64,000 bases of DNA, from assembly GCF_003751225.1 (NCBI RefSeq), contig NZ_RJKE01000001.1, positions 682,001 through 746,000 of the forward strand, in the 5' to 3' direction. The position numbers and the translations under genes are program-made. Of the stretch, positions 21,217 to 29,429 are shown in pieces (the stretch's first letter is position 1; each line of letters begins with the position of its first letter). The stretch is from Actinocorallia herbida (lineage in GTDB: Bacteria > Actinomycetota > Actinomycetes > Streptosporangiales > Streptosporangiaceae). The notes under the pieces are model-generated. The model ran no database searches. It was not told the origin of the DNA and saw only the letters and a list, made by a program, of their open reading frames with translations.

Positions 21217-22197
21217 ATGAGAGCACGGATCGCGGGGGTCGCGGCGTACCTGCCCGAGCACACGGTGTCCAGCGCGGAGGTGGAGTCCGGGATCGGGCCC
21301 TACCGGCCGCATCCGACCATCGTCGAGCGGATGACCGGCATCCGCGCCCGGCACGTCATGCGGGCCGACCAGCAGGCGTCCGACCTCGCCGTGGAGGCCG
21401 CGGGCAAGCTCCTGGCCGACTCCGGGGACGAGCCCGACCTCCTGCTGTTCGGATCGGCCTCACAGGACCTCATCGAGCCCGCCACCGCGCACATCGTCGC
21501 GGCCAAACTCGGCCTGACCTGCCCGGTCTTCGACATCAAGAACGCCTGCAACAGCTTCCTCAACGCCATGCAGGTCGGCGACGCGCTCATCCGCACCGGC
21601 CAGTACCGCAGGGTCCTGGTGTGCAGCGGGGAGAGCCCATCACGCGCCGTCCGCTGGGAGGTGCGCGACAGAGCCCAGTTCGTCGACGCCTTCGCGGGCT
21701 ACACGCTGTCCGACGGCGGCGCGGCGATGCTGCTGGAGGCCGCGCCCACCGGGCTGTTCGGCTTCGAGTTCGCCGCGGTCTCGGCCAAATGGCGGGTCGG
21801 CACCCTTCCCGCCGGAGGGTCGATGCACCCGCGCGACCCCGAGTACACCTACTTCTCCGGCGACGGACGCAAGCTCAAGGACGCCTTCCTCGGCCAGGGC
21901 CCGGGGCTCTGGCTGGACGCCCTGGCGAAGCACGGGCTCACCTGGGACGACTTCAAGGTGGTCCTCGTCCACCAGGTCACCCTTCCCTACCTGGAGACGC
22001 TGCGGGACATTCTCGGCATCCCGGCCTCGAAGCTCGTCGTGACCCTTCCCGAGCACGGGAACGTCGCGTCGGCCACGCTGCCCCTGCAACTCGCCCAGGC
22101 CGTCGCCGAAGGGCGGCTGTCCCCGGGGGACAAGATCGCGTTCGTGGGGCTCGCCGGCGGCGTCAGCCTCGGGGTCGCCTTCGCCGAGTGGTCCTGA
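21217..22197 (+). CDS. OleA-like beta-ketoacyl synthase III family condensing enzyme
   Basis: A 326-residue thiolase-fold protein with the KAS III catalytic triad: Cys111 in 'DIKNACNSFLNAM', His252 in 'LVHQVTLPY' and Asn282 in 'PEHGNVASATLPL'. The 'IKNAC' context and 'PGDKIAFVGLAGGVSLGVAFAEW' end are closer to OleA, which joins two acyl-CoAs head to head into a 2-alkyl-3-keto acid, than to FabH. A Glu in 'CSGESPSR' may match the Glu that OleA supplies across the dimer. It heads a five-gene operon with OleC- and OleD-like genes, supporting this reading. A plain FabH-like priming enzyme is the alternative. The ATG at 21217 is preceded only by a weak purine-rich stretch. Confidence 0.82.
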   Translation: MRARIAGVAAYLPEHTVSSAEVESGIGPYRPHPTIVERMTGIRARHVMRADQQASDLAVEAAGKLLADSGDEPDLLLFGSASQDLIEPATAHIVAAKLGLTCPVFDIKNACNSFLNAMQVGDALIRTGQYRRVLVCSGESPSRAVRWEVRDRAQFVDAFAGYTLSDGGAAMLLEAAPTGLFGFEFAAVSAKWRVGTLPAGGSMHPRDPEYTYFSGDGRKLKDAFLGQGPGLWLDALAKHGLTWDDFKVVLVHQVTLPYLETLRDILGIPASKLVVTLPEHGNVASATLPLQLAQAVAEGRLSPGDKIAFVGLAGGVSLGVAFAEWS

Positions 22198-22208
22198 AGG
22201 GGCGCGCG

Positions 22209-22943
22209 ATGAACCTCTGGGTGGTCATCCCGGCCTACAACGAGGCGAAGTCGATCGGCGCGACGCTCACCCGGCTCGCCCAGCAGACCGACCCGGACTT
22301 CACCGTCCTCGTCGTCGACAACGCCAGCACCGACGGGACCGCAGAGATCGTCCGGGGCTTCCCCGGGGTCCGGCTCGTCGCCGAGCCGGAGAAGGGCACG
22401 GGCTCGGCCGCCGACACCGGGTTCCGGCACGCGATCCTCGGCGGCGCCACCCACATCGCCCGCACGGACGCCGACTGCCTGCCCGACGACGCCTGGATCG
22501 CCGCCGTGCGCGGCGCGTTCGCCGCGGGACTGGAGATGGCCAGCGGCCCACTGCGGCCCCGCACCGACGAGTTCCGGCTCCGGCTGTGGGAGCGGCGGCT
22601 GCTGCCCGCCGTGGTGTCGCTCGCCGCGACGTTCGGCAGGTTCCGGCCCGGCAACCGCGACCCCGAGTACGTCGGCCCGTACCTGATGATGCCGGGCTGC
22701 AATATGGCCATCACCGCCGAGCTGTACGAGAAGGCCGGCGGGTTCCCGCGCACCAGGATCGAGGACGTGCACGAGGACAGGGCGCTGGTCAACCGCGTCC
22801 GGAAGATCACCTCCGCGTACGGGCTGCGCAAGGACATGACCGTCTACGGCTCCGTCAGGCGGTTGCGCGCCTACGGCCTCGCCGGAACCCTCGCCTGGTA
22901 CGCCGACCACCGCTACACGCCTCCCGTCGTCGACATCAGGTGA
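22209..22943 (+). CDS. GT2 family glycosyltransferase
   Basis: A 244-residue GT-A protein. It opens 'VVIPAYNEAKSIGATL', has 'VVDNASTDGTAEIV' for nucleotide-sugar binding and the metal-binding DxD-like 'ARTDADCLP', then 'GCNMAITAELYEKAGGF' and 'EDVHEDRALVNRV' in the acceptor half. No membrane helix or signal peptide is evident, so it acts in the cytoplasm. It starts 11 bp after the OleA-like stop and 7 bp before the next P450, firmly within the operon. Its place suggests sugar attachment to the product or to a hydroxyl made by a P450. A role in wall glycan synthesis cannot be excluded. Confidence 0.88.
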   Translation: MNLWVVIPAYNEAKSIGATLTRLAQQTDPDFTVLVVDNASTDGTAEIVRGFPGVRLVAEPEKGTGSAADTGFRHAILGGATHIARTDADCLPDDAWIAAVRGAFAAGLEMASGPLRPRTDEFRLRLWERRLLPAVVSLAATFGRFRPGNRDPEYVGPYLMMPGCNMAITAELYEKAGGFPRTRIEDVHEDRALVNRVRKITSAYGLRKDMTVYGSVRRLRAYGLAGTLAWYADHRYTPPVVDIR

Positions 22944-22950
22944 GCCGGAG

Positions 22951-24216
22951 ATGAACCGTCTGAGCGGTACGCGGGACTGGGAGCGCAGGCTCTACCTGAG
23001 CGCGCACCCCTTCGCCTATCCGCTGCTGCGCGCGCTGGCCCGGTTCGGCGACGTCGTGCGCGTTCCCGGACTGGGGGTCGTCGTCAACGACGCGGCCGTG
23101 GCCCGGGACGTCCTCATGGACGGGGAGACCTTCCGCAAGGACGGCCCCGGCTCTCCCGGCGACCTGTGGACGCCGATCCTCGGGCCGTCCGTCCTGCTCA
23201 ACATGGAGGGGGAGGCGCACCGGGCGCTGCGCCGCAAGCTGGCCGACCTCTTCACGCCGTCGTCCACCTCCGCCATCTGCGCGCGTGTCCTCGAAGCCCC
23301 CCTGCGGGACCTGTCCGCGCGCTTGGCGAAGGGCGAAGAGGTCGACCTCGTGGACGTCATGCGGGTGATGGCCGGAGCCGTCATCTGCGAGGTGATCGGG
23401 CTGCCGGACATCGATGAGCACGCCTGCCGCGAGATGTTCGAGGCGGGCGAGCGGATCGTGTCCATGGTCGACCTGCGCACCCGCACCCTGTCGTCCGCCC
23501 AGATCGCGGTCGCCCGCGAGGTCCTCGATCCCATCGGCGAGGTCGCCGCCCGCGCGTTCCGGGCGGGGGACGAGACGACCGTCATGGGCCGGATGCGGGC
23601 GCTCGGCCTGTCCGAGGGAGAGGCGCGCGGCGCGGCCGGGGCGTTCTTCCTCACCGGCACCGAGACCGTCGCCACGCTGGTCCCGCGGCTCGTCGCGCTG
23701 CTGCACGACCACGGCGAACTCGGCAGGGTCGCCGCCGACCCGGCGCTGCTCGACCCCGCGATCGACGAGGCCATGCGGGTCACCACCCCGACGCCCGTCA
23801 TGCTGCGCAGCGTGCACGCGCCCAGCGCGCTAGGCGCGGTCCGGGTACGCCCAGGCGACCGGGTACTCCTGGCCACCCACACCTGCTGCCGCTCGCTCGG
23901 CCCGTTCGCCCTCGACGGCGACCCGGCCAAGACCGCGCTGCGCAGGCTGTGGTTCGGGGCGGGGCCGCACTTCTGCCTCGGCTACCCGCTCGCGCACGCG
24001 GAGATCAGGGCCGTCATGCGGGCCCTGCTCGACCACGCCCCCCTGGAGATCACCTCCCGGCGGGCCGCGCGGGGCGTCCTCATCCCGACGTACGCCTCGC
24101 TCAGGGTGCGCCGTGCGCCGCGCGCGACGAACCCGCGAACGGCGAACCCGCGAACCGAGAACGCGGGATCGGGAGAGAACACAGTGACGCCTGCGGGCGC
24201 AGAGACCGAGGGGTAA
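22951..24216 (+). CDS. Cytochrome P450 in the OleA/C/D-like operon
   Basis: A 421-residue P450. It has 'FFLTGTETVATL' in the I-helix, ExxR in 'IDEAMRVTTPTP' and the heme loop 'FGAGPHFCLGYPLAHAE'. The protein lacks the common 'AGxET' start of the I-helix groove, having Thr-Gly instead of Ala-Gly. The C-terminus shares '[17 protein letters not shown]' with the divergent P450 at 19.9 kb, then continues in an unusual tail of about 35 residues rich in Asn, Arg, Thr and Glu, coded partly by a 15-bp direct repeat (24127-24155). It is 7 bp from the GT2 gene and 3 bp from the ligase gene. Substrate unknown; oxidation of the operon's lipid product is the natural guess. Confidence 0.86.
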   Translation: MNRLSGTRDWERRLYLSAHPFAYPLLRALARFGDVVRVPGLGVVVNDAAVARDVLMDGETFRKDGPGSPGDLWTPILGPSVLLNMEGEAHRALRRKLADLFTPSSTSAICARVLEAPLRDLSARLAKGEEVDLVDVMRVMAGAVICEVIGLPDIDEHACREMFEAGERIVSMVDLRTRTLSSAQIAVAREVLDPIGEVAARAFRAGDETTVMGRMRALGLSEGEARGAAGAFFLTGTETVATLVPRLVALLHDHGELGRVAADPALLDPAIDEAMRVTTPTPVMLRSVHAPSALGAVRVRPGDRVLLATHTCCRSLGPFALDGDPAKTALRRLWFGAGPHFCLGYPLAHAEIRAVMRALLDHAPLEITSRRAARGVLIPTYASLRVRRAPRATNPRTANPRTENAGSGENTVTPAGAETEG

Positions 24217-24219
24217 GAG

Positions 24220-25728
24220 TTGAGTCTTGTCAGGCAGGTGCTGGAGCGCGCGGAGGAGCACCCCTCCCGGACGGCCCTCATCGCCGGGGACGGGACGGAA
24301 CTCACCTACGGCGACCTCCGGCGCCGCGTCCTCGCCGTCCGCGACGGGTTCGCCGGGGAAGGGCTCGAAGAGGGCGACGGGGTCCTGTTCTCCGTGCGCC
24401 CTTCGCCGGAGGCCCTCGTCCTGGCGCTCGGCGTGGTCGCCGCGGGGGGCGTCGTCGTCTTCGCCGACCCCGGGGCCGGTCCTGAGATGTTCGAGGCCCG
24501 CCTCCGGCTCGCCGCGCCCCGCTGGTCGGCCGCCGAGTCGCTGCTGTACGCGGCGAGCCGGATCGGCCCCGTGCGGGCCTACGCGCGCCGCAGGGGCCTC
24601 CTGCTGCCGCGCCTGGCCGGGCTGCCCCTCAGGCACGTCTACAGCGGCCGCCGGCTGCCCGGCGTGCCGCGCGGCGCGAAGTCCCTGGACGCCTGGGCCC
24701 GCTCCCGTCCGTCCGGCGCGCCCGTCCGGGAGGCGGCCCCCGGCGACCCCGCCGTGGTGATCTTCACCTCGGGGACGACCTCCGCGCCCCGCGCCGTCGT
24801 GCACACCGAGGCGTCCCTGGCGTCCGGCCTCGACCTCTTCCGGGCCCGGGTGCCCCTGGCGCCCGGCGACACCGTGCACACCGACCAGCTCATGCTGGGC
24901 CTGCCCACGCTGGTCGCGGGCGCCTGCTGGTCGATGCCGCGGCTCGGCTGCCCGCCGGAGGAGTTCCGCGCGCAGCTCGCCGAGCGGCGCGCCACGCACA
25001 CCTTCTGCGTCCCGGTGCACCTCGCCGAGATCCTCGACGCAGCCCCCGGGCCGCTGCCCGAGACGCTGCGGCACGTGCTGCTCGGCGCGGCGCCCGCTCC
25101 GGCCGGGATCCTGCGCCGCGCCGCCGCGGCGGCCCCGCGCGCGGAGATCCTCTCGGTCTACGCGATGACCGAGATCGTCCCGGTGGCCCTCGCCTCGGCC
25201 GCCGAGAAGATCGCGCACGCCGAGGCGGCCGAGGGCGGAGACCTCCTCGGCGAACCGCTGCCGGGGGTGCGGGCGCGCGTCGCGGACGACGGCGAGCTGC
25301 TGCTCTCCGGACCGAACCTCTGCAAGGGCTATCTGGGAGAGGAGGACCATGCCGAACTGGCCACCGGGGATCTGGCCAGGTGGGAGGGGAAAAGCCTGGT
25401 TCTGTTGGGAAGGAAGAAGGACATGGTGATTCGGGGGAAGTTCAATATCTATCCGGGACTTTACGAACCGGCCGTGATGGCCCTTGACGGTGTGCGGGAG
25501 GCGGCTTTCGTCGGGGTTTCCGATGCTGAGACGGGTGATGAGGAGGTCGTCCTGGTCGTCGCGGGCGAAGTGGAGCCGGATGAGCTCGCCGTGCGTCTCA
25601 AGGGGGTTCTGGACGCGGGGGCGTGGCCGGACCGGATCGTCAGGGTCGAGGAGTTGCCCTACGGGGGTCGGGGCCGCAAACTCGACCGGAATGTTCTGAG
25701 AGGAATGGTTTCGCCAGGGGAGGGTTGA
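24220..25728 (+). CDS. OleC-like AMP-dependent ligase (candidate beta-lactone synthetase)
   Basis: A 502-residue ANL-superfamily enzyme. The phosphate loop is 'IFTSGTTSAPRAVV' (about 181-194), with Ser and Arg in place of the usual Gly and Lys. The adenine motif reads 'YAMTEIVPVALA' near 310, resembling the TEC/TE-xPV stretch of OleC rather than the YGxTE of ordinary CoA ligases. 'GDLARWEGKSLVLLGRKKD' is the hinge and 'GGRGRKLDRNVL' holds the C-terminal catalytic Lys. OleC adenylates a beta-hydroxy acid and closes it to a beta-lactone. A normal acyl-CoA ligase is the alternative. It starts at TTG 24220, 3 bp after the P450 stop. The last 130 codons have clearly lower third-position GC than the rest. 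Confidence 0.8.
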   Translation: MSLVRQVLERAEEHPSRTALIAGDGTELTYGDLRRRVLAVRDGFAGEGLEEGDGVLFSVRPSPEALVLALGVVAAGGVVVFADPGAGPEMFEARLRLAAPRWSAAESLLYAASRIGPVRAYARRRGLLLPRLAGLPLRHVYSGRRLPGVPRGAKSLDAWARSRPSGAPVREAAPGDPAVVIFTSGTTSAPRAVVHTEASLASGLDLFRARVPLAPGDTVHTDQLMLGLPTLVAGACWSMPRLGCPPEEFRAQLAERRATHTFCVPVHLAEILDAAPGPLPETLRHVLLGAAPAPAGILRRAAAAAPRAEILSVYAMTEIVPVALASAAEKIAHAEAAEGGDLLGEPLPGVRARVADDGELLLSGPNLCKGYLGEEDHAELATGDLARWEGKSLVLLGRKKDMVIRGKFNIYPGLYEPAVMALDGVREAAFVGVSDAETGDEEVVLVVAGEVEPDELAVRLKGVLDAGAWPDRIVRVEELPYGGRGRKLDRNVLRGMVSPGEG

Positions 25729-26657
25729 TGCGGATTGCTGTGACCGGTGCATCCGGATTCGTGGGCGGTGCCGTCTGCCGCGCGCTGGTCGCCCGGGGGG
25801 ACCGGGTCCTGGCCTACGGCCGCCGGGCCGCGGTGCGGCCCGAGCATGTGGGCGGTGCCCGCTACCGTTCCTGGGACCTCGCCAGGGGACCGCTCGAATC
25901 GGCCCCGGCCGTGGACGCCGTCGTGCACTGCGCGGGCAGCGTCACCGACTGGGGCCCCGTCAAGGGGTTCTTCGCCGTCAACCTCGACGGCACCCGGCAC
26001 GCGCTCGCCAGCTTCCCCGGCGCGCGGTTCGTCCACGTGAGCACGGCGAGCGTCTACGACCCCTACCGGCCCACCGTCATGGCCTGCGAGCACCTGGCCC
26101 CGGTCACCCGCTACCTGAACGGCTACGGGGCGTCCAAGGCCGCCGCGGAGCGGGCCGTGCTGAAATCGGGCGCCGAGAGCGTCATCCTCAGGCCGCACGC
26201 CGTGTACGGGCCGGGCGACACCACCCTGCTGCCCCGCGTGGAGGCCTCGGTGCGCGGCCCGTGGCTGCTCGCGGTGGGCAGCGGGAGGCAGCGGATCAGC
26301 CTGACGAGCGTGGGCAACCTCGTGCAGGCGTGCGTTCTGGCCTGCGCCCCTGGTCCGACCGGCGTCTTCAACGTGACGGACGCCGAACCCGTCGTCCTGG
26401 ACGACGCCCTCGCCCTGATCCTCGCCGAGCGCGGCATCCAGGCCGAGCGCGTCTACCTGCCCGCGGGCCCGGCCCTGGGACTCGCCGCGGTCGCCGAGGG
26501 GCTGCACCTGCTGGCCGGCGCGCGGCGGGCGCCGCGGCTCACCAGGTACGCGCTCGGGCACCTCGCCGTCGAGCGGACCCTGGACATCACCGCGGCGCGG
26601 ACGCGCCTGGGGTTCCGGCCGGAACCGACGTCCTTCGCGGGGGCCTACTCCTGGTAG
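25728..26657 (+). CDS. OleD-like NAD(P)-dependent reductase (extended SDR, 3-beta-HSD type)
   Basis: A 309-residue extended SDR. 'TGASGFVGGAVCRAL' near residue 6 binds the cofactor, 'HCAGSVTDWG' follows, and YxxxK is Tyr133-Lys137 in 'GYGASKAAAERAVL'. 'LRPHAVYGPGDTTLLPRV' and the C-terminal 'PRLTRYALGHLAVERTLD' track OleD, which reduces the 2-alkyl-3-keto acid made by OleA to the beta-hydroxy acid used by OleC. 3-beta-hydroxysteroid dehydrogenases share the fold, so a steroid substrate is the main alternative in this setting. Its ATG overlaps the ligase stop by one base (TGATG), showing translational coupling. It is the last gene of the operon. Confidence 0.85.
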   Translation: MRIAVTGASGFVGGAVCRALVARGDRVLAYGRRAAVRPEHVGGARYRSWDLARGPLESAPAVDAVVHCAGSVTDWGPVKGFFAVNLDGTRHALASFPGARFVHVSTASVYDPYRPTVMACEHLAPVTRYLNGYGASKAAAERAVLKSGAESVILRPHAVYGPGDTTLLPRVEASVRGPWLLAVGSGRQRISLTSVGNLVQACVLACAPGPTGVFNVTDAEPVVLDDALALILAERGIQAERVYLPAGPALGLAAVAEGLHLLAGARRAPRLTRYALGHLAVERTLDITAARTRLGFRPEPTSFAGAYSW

Positions 26658-26690
26658 GAACGCCGGGCAGGGGGCCGTCGAAGGGCGTTC
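26658..26690. terminator. Weak hairpin between convergent genes
   Basis: GAACGCC (26658-26664) and GGCGTTC (26684-26690) can pair around a 19-nt loop between the OleD-like stop and the stop of the convergent DUF397-like gene. The stem is short, so the call is tentative. Confidence 0.3.
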
Positions 26691-27020
26691 TCAAGAAGCC
26701 GCGGTGTCCTTGACCGTGTTCTCGGCGTCTGCGGCGTCTGCGGCGTCTTCGGCGTTCTCGGCGTCCTCGGGGAGGTCCTCCAGCAGGTCGTCGAACTCGC
26801 CGTCCTTGACGCCGAGCACGAAGGCGTCCCACTCGCCCTCGGTGAAGTACAGGCGGGGGCCCTCGGGCTCGGCCGCGTTGCTCATCACGATGGCCTGGGT
26901 GCCCGGCAGGAACACCTTGTTGTCCTTGCGGATCTCGTCCGGCACGTCCTCGGACGGGATGAACTCGATGATGACGCCGTCTTCTTCGTCACCGTACAGC
27001 TCGCGTCGGTACTCGGTCAT
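26691..27020 (-). CDS. DUF397-like protein with acidic Ala-rich tail
   Basis: A 109-residue acidic protein. The middle part 'GPRLYFTEGEWDAFVLGVKDGEFDDL' segment matches the C-terminal half of DUF397, a small actinobacterial domain usually partnered with XRE/HTH regulators in development. No such regulator is adjacent here. The N-terminal 45 residues ('EEDGVIIEFIPSEDVP') are not typical of DUF397, and the tail is a low-complexity run of Ala, Asp, Glu and Asn from repeated GCGTCTGCG-like DNA. The start ATG at 27020 has TACGCT exactly 6 nt upstream and no ribosome site, so a leaderless transcript is likely. Function unknown. Confidence 0.75.
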   Translation of the reverse strand: MTEYRRELYGDEEDGVIIEFIPSEDVPDEIRKDNKVFLPGTQAIVMSNAAEPEGPRLYFTEGEWDAFVLGVKDGEFDDLLEDLPEDAENAEDAADAADAENTVKDTAAS

Positions 27021-27026
27021 GCCCTC

Positions 27027-27032
27027 AGCGTA
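27027..27032 (-). promoter_or_regulatory. -10 box for leaderless DUF397-like gene
   Basis: TACGCT on the minus strand is separated from the ATG at 27020 by 6 nt, which places transcription start at the start codon. Confidence 0.5.
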
Positions 27033-27117
27033 GTCGTCCCGTCGGGCCCTGGGGAGGCGGAATCCGGCAACAGGCCGGGCCGGGGGATCTCGCGCGAGGG
27101 GGCCGCCCGCCGACGGC

Positions 27118-27696
27118 TCAGAAGTCCGCGAGGAGCCGCTGGGCGGCCACGTCGAGGCGCTCGTGCGTCTCCTCCGGGGTGGCGTGGCCCCGCAGGATCT
27201 CGATCATCTCCATCACCCAGACGCTGTTCAGCGCGCCGACGAGGGTGCGCTGCCCGTCGGTGGCCTCGCCCTCGGACGCGACGCGCAGCAGCATCCCGGT
27301 CATCCGCGACCCGAAGTTGGTCTTGACGTCCGACAGCAGCAGCGAGCGGATGAGCGCGTCGGCGAGCTCCGGCTCGCGCATCAGGCCGCGGGTGGCGCGC
27401 ATGAGCAGTTCGACCGCGCGTGAGGCGGGCGTGGACGAGCCGGGCGGGCGGCGCTCCATGCTGCCTTCGAGGAGGTCCATCTCCTCGCTGACGACGGCCA
27501 CCACGAGGTCCATCTTGGACGGGAAGTAGCGGTAGAGAGTGCCGAGGGCGACCCCGGCGCGCTCGGCGACCGTGCGCATCTGCATCGCCTCGACCCCGCC
27601 GCGCGAGGCGAGCGCGGCGGCCGCCTGCACGATGCGCTTGCGGCGCTGGTGCTGGCTGCGCGCCCGGGTGGGCGCCTGAGCCGGATCGGTAGTCAC
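27118..27696 (-). CDS. kstR: KstR-type TetR repressor of sterol catabolism
   Basis: A 192-residue TetR regulator. The N-terminal DNA-binding domain reads 'QRRKRIVQAAAALASRGG' then 'MQMRTVAERAGVALGTLYRYFPSK', almost identical to M. tuberculosis KstR, which represses cholesterol catabolism genes and is released by a CoA thioester of a cholesterol metabolite. The C-terminal ligand domain is more divergent but keeps the length and the 'VWVMEMIEILRG' helix pattern. The start is GTG at 27696. A KstR-type palindrome lies in the divergent region before fadD17, so it likely autoregulates and represses the side-chain operon. Two further operators in the window support the assignment. Confidence 0.9.
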   Translation of the reverse strand: MTTDPAQAPTRARSQHQRRKRIVQAAAALASRGGVEAMQMRTVAERAGVALGTLYRYFPSKMDLVVAVVSEEMDLLEGSMERRPPGSSTPASRAVELLMRATRGLMREPELADALIRSLLLSDVKTNFGSRMTGMLLRVASEGEATDGQRTLVGALNSVWVMEMIEILRGHATPEETHERLDVAAQRLLADF

Positions 27697-27704
27697 AACC
27701 GCTC

Positions 27705-27710
27705 ATTCTA
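27705..27710 (-). promoter_or_regulatory. -10 box of kstR
   Basis: TAGAAT on the minus strand matches TATAAT in five of six positions and lies 8 nt before the GTG start at 27696. The transcript would have little or no leader. Confidence 0.45.
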
Positions 27711-27802
27711 GGGCCACCCGCGAGAACCTGTTATCCCCCGAGATGCCCGGCTCCGGCCCGTTCTACCTACGTTCATGAGGGCCATAAGTGCGCTATGGAC
27801 AG

Positions 27803-27824
27803 AAACTAGAATCTGTTCTAGTTT
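27803..27824. promoter_or_regulatory. KstR-type operator between kstR and fadD17
   Basis: Perfect 9-bp arms AAACTAGAA (27803-27811) and TTCTAGTTT (27816-27824) around a 4-bp centre match the KstR consensus in symmetry and bases. It lies 30-50 bp before the fadD17 start and about 107 bp before kstR, placed to control both. Confidence 0.85.
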
Positions 27825-27854
27825 CGTCGTGATCCGGTGGACGAAGGGGGTTCC

Positions 27855-29429
27855 TTGAGCACCGTCACCGCCTTGCTCGCCGCCCGGAGCGCAGAGGACG
27901 CGCCCGGCCTCACCTTCGAGGGGCGCACCTGGACCTGGCGTGAGCTGGCCGGGGAGTGCGCGGTCCGCGCGCACTGGCTGCGCGGCCTCCGCGCGGCGGA
28001 TCCGGCCCGGCCCGTCCATCTGGGCGTCCTGCTCGACAACGTCCCTGAGATGCTGTTCTTGTTGGGCGGCGCGGCGCTGTCCGGAACGGTCCTCGTGGCG
28101 CTCAACACCACGCGCACCCCGGACCGCCTCGCGGTCGACGCGCGCACGTCCGACTGTGACCTGATTCTCACCGAGCCCGGTCATCTGGAGGCCGCGCGGG
28201 CCGCGGGCAAAGAGGCGGGGCTGGAGGTCGTCGACTACGAGGACGGCGCCTATGCCGCCGCGCTCGCCCCCCACCTTGGCGCGTCCGCACCCGAGGTCCC
28301 CGTGGACCCGGGCACGCTGCTCATGCTGATCTTCACCTCCGGGACGTCCGGGGACCCGCGGGCCGTCCGGATCACCCACCGCAAGGTGGTGGTCCCCGGA
28401 GAGAACCTCGCCGGACGCCTCGTGAACGCCGCCGACGTGGTCTACAGCCCCATGCCGCTCTTCCACAGCGGCGCCATCATGGCCGCCGTCGCGCCCGCCC
28501 TCGCCGCGGGAGCCCACATCGTCCTGCGGCGGCGGTTCTCGGCCTCCGGACTGCTGCCGGACCTGCGCGAGCACGGCGTCACCTACATGCACTACGTAGG
28601 CAAGGCCCTGTCTTACGCCCTGATGGCGACGCCCGAGAAGGTCGACAATCCTCTGCGCTTCGCCTTCGGCAACGAGGCGGCCCCCGCAGAACAGGCCGCC
28701 TTCGCCGAGCGGTACGGCTGCCACGTCATCGACGCCTACGGCTCCACCGAGACGGCCATCTCCTTCAGTCCCGACCCCTTCGGCCCGCCCGGCGCCCTCG
28801 GGAAGCTCGGCGAAGGGGTCGCCATCCTCGATCCCGAGACGGGTGCGCCCTGCCCTCCCGGCGTGTCCGGCGAACTCGTCGCCACCACCGGCATGGGCCT
28901 CTTCGACGGCTACTACCGCGACGACGCCCCCGAGCGGACCCGGCAAGGCATGTTCTGGAGCGGCGACCACGCCTACGCCGACGAGAACGGCTATGTCTTC
29001 TTCGTCGGGCGCGCCCTCGACCGGCTGCGCGTGGACGGGGAGAACTTCGGCGCGGCGGAAGTGGAACGCGCCCTCGGGGAGCTGCCTTCCCCCTTCGCCG
29101 TCTACGGCGTCCCCGACACCGCGTCCGGCGACCAGGTGATGCTCGCCGTGACCGGGGAGTTCGATCCCGAGGCGTTCGCCGCGCTGGCCGAACGGCTCAA
29201 TCCCAAGTGGGTGCCCCGGTTCGTCCGGGTATGCCGGGAATTTCCGCTCACCGCCTCCAACAAGATCGTCAAGCGTTCGCTCGCCGCCGAGGCGTGGCTG
29301 ACCGCTGACCCGGTCTGGTACCGGCCCGGCCGCGGCACCGCCTACCGGCCGCTCACCCCCGACGACGTGACGGCACTGCGCGCGGAGCTCGCGCGGACCG
29401 GCCGTTCCCATCTCCTGGAAGGGCGCTGA
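27855..29429 (+). CDS. fadD17: Steroid side-chain acyl-CoA synthetase FadD17-like
   Basis: A 524-residue ANL-family ligase. The phosphate loop is 'LIFTSGTSGDPRAVR', 'MPLFHSGAIM' and 'YGSTETAIS' mark the active site, and the C-terminal Lys lies in 'TASNKIVKR'. 'HVGVLL'-type opening, 'RRRFSASGLLPDL' and 'THYVGKALSYAL'-like segments follow mycobacterial FadD17, which activates sterol side-chain carboxylates to CoA thioesters. I prefer the TTG at 27855, which has AAGGGGG 4 nt upstream, over the in-frame GTG at 27837 without ribosome site. It is the first gene behind the KstR operator. The last codon overlaps the next ATG by one base. Confidence 0.88.
   Translation: MSTVTALLAARSAEDAPGLTFEGRTWTWRELAGECAVRAHWLRGLRAADPARPVHLGVLLDNVPEMLFLLGGAALSGTVLVALNTTRTPDRLAVDARTSDCDLILTEPGHLEAARAAGKEAGLEVVDYEDGAYAAALAPHLGASAPEVPVDPGTLLMLIFTSGTSGDPRAVRITHRKVVVPGENLAGRLVNAADVVYSPMPLFHSGAIMAAVAPALAAGAHIVLRRRFSASGLLPDLREHGVTYMHYVGKALSYALMATPEKVDNPLRFAFGNEAAPAEQAAFAERYGCHVIDAYGSTETAISFSPDPFGPPGALGKLGEGVAILDPETGAPCPPGVSGELVATTGMGLFDGYYRDDAPERTRQGMFWSGDHAYADENGYVFFVGRALDRLRVDGENFGAAEVERALGELPSPFAVYGVPDTASGDQVMLAVTGEFDPEAFAALAERLNPKWVPRFVRVCREFPLTASNKIVKRSLAAEAWLTADPVWYRPGRGTAYRPLTPDDVTALRAELARTGRSHLLEGR

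Noticed and set aside
24127-24155. 15-bp direct repeat resembling a microsatellite or attachment site
   Set aside because: It lies inside the P450 tail, is in frame and codes a short Asn-Pro-Arg-Thr repeat; no integrase or second copy is near.
26700-26780. Tandem GCGTCTGCG-like units that look like a CRISPR or VNTR
   Set aside because: They encode the Ala/Asp/Glu tail of the DUF397-like protein; units are too short and lack spacers.
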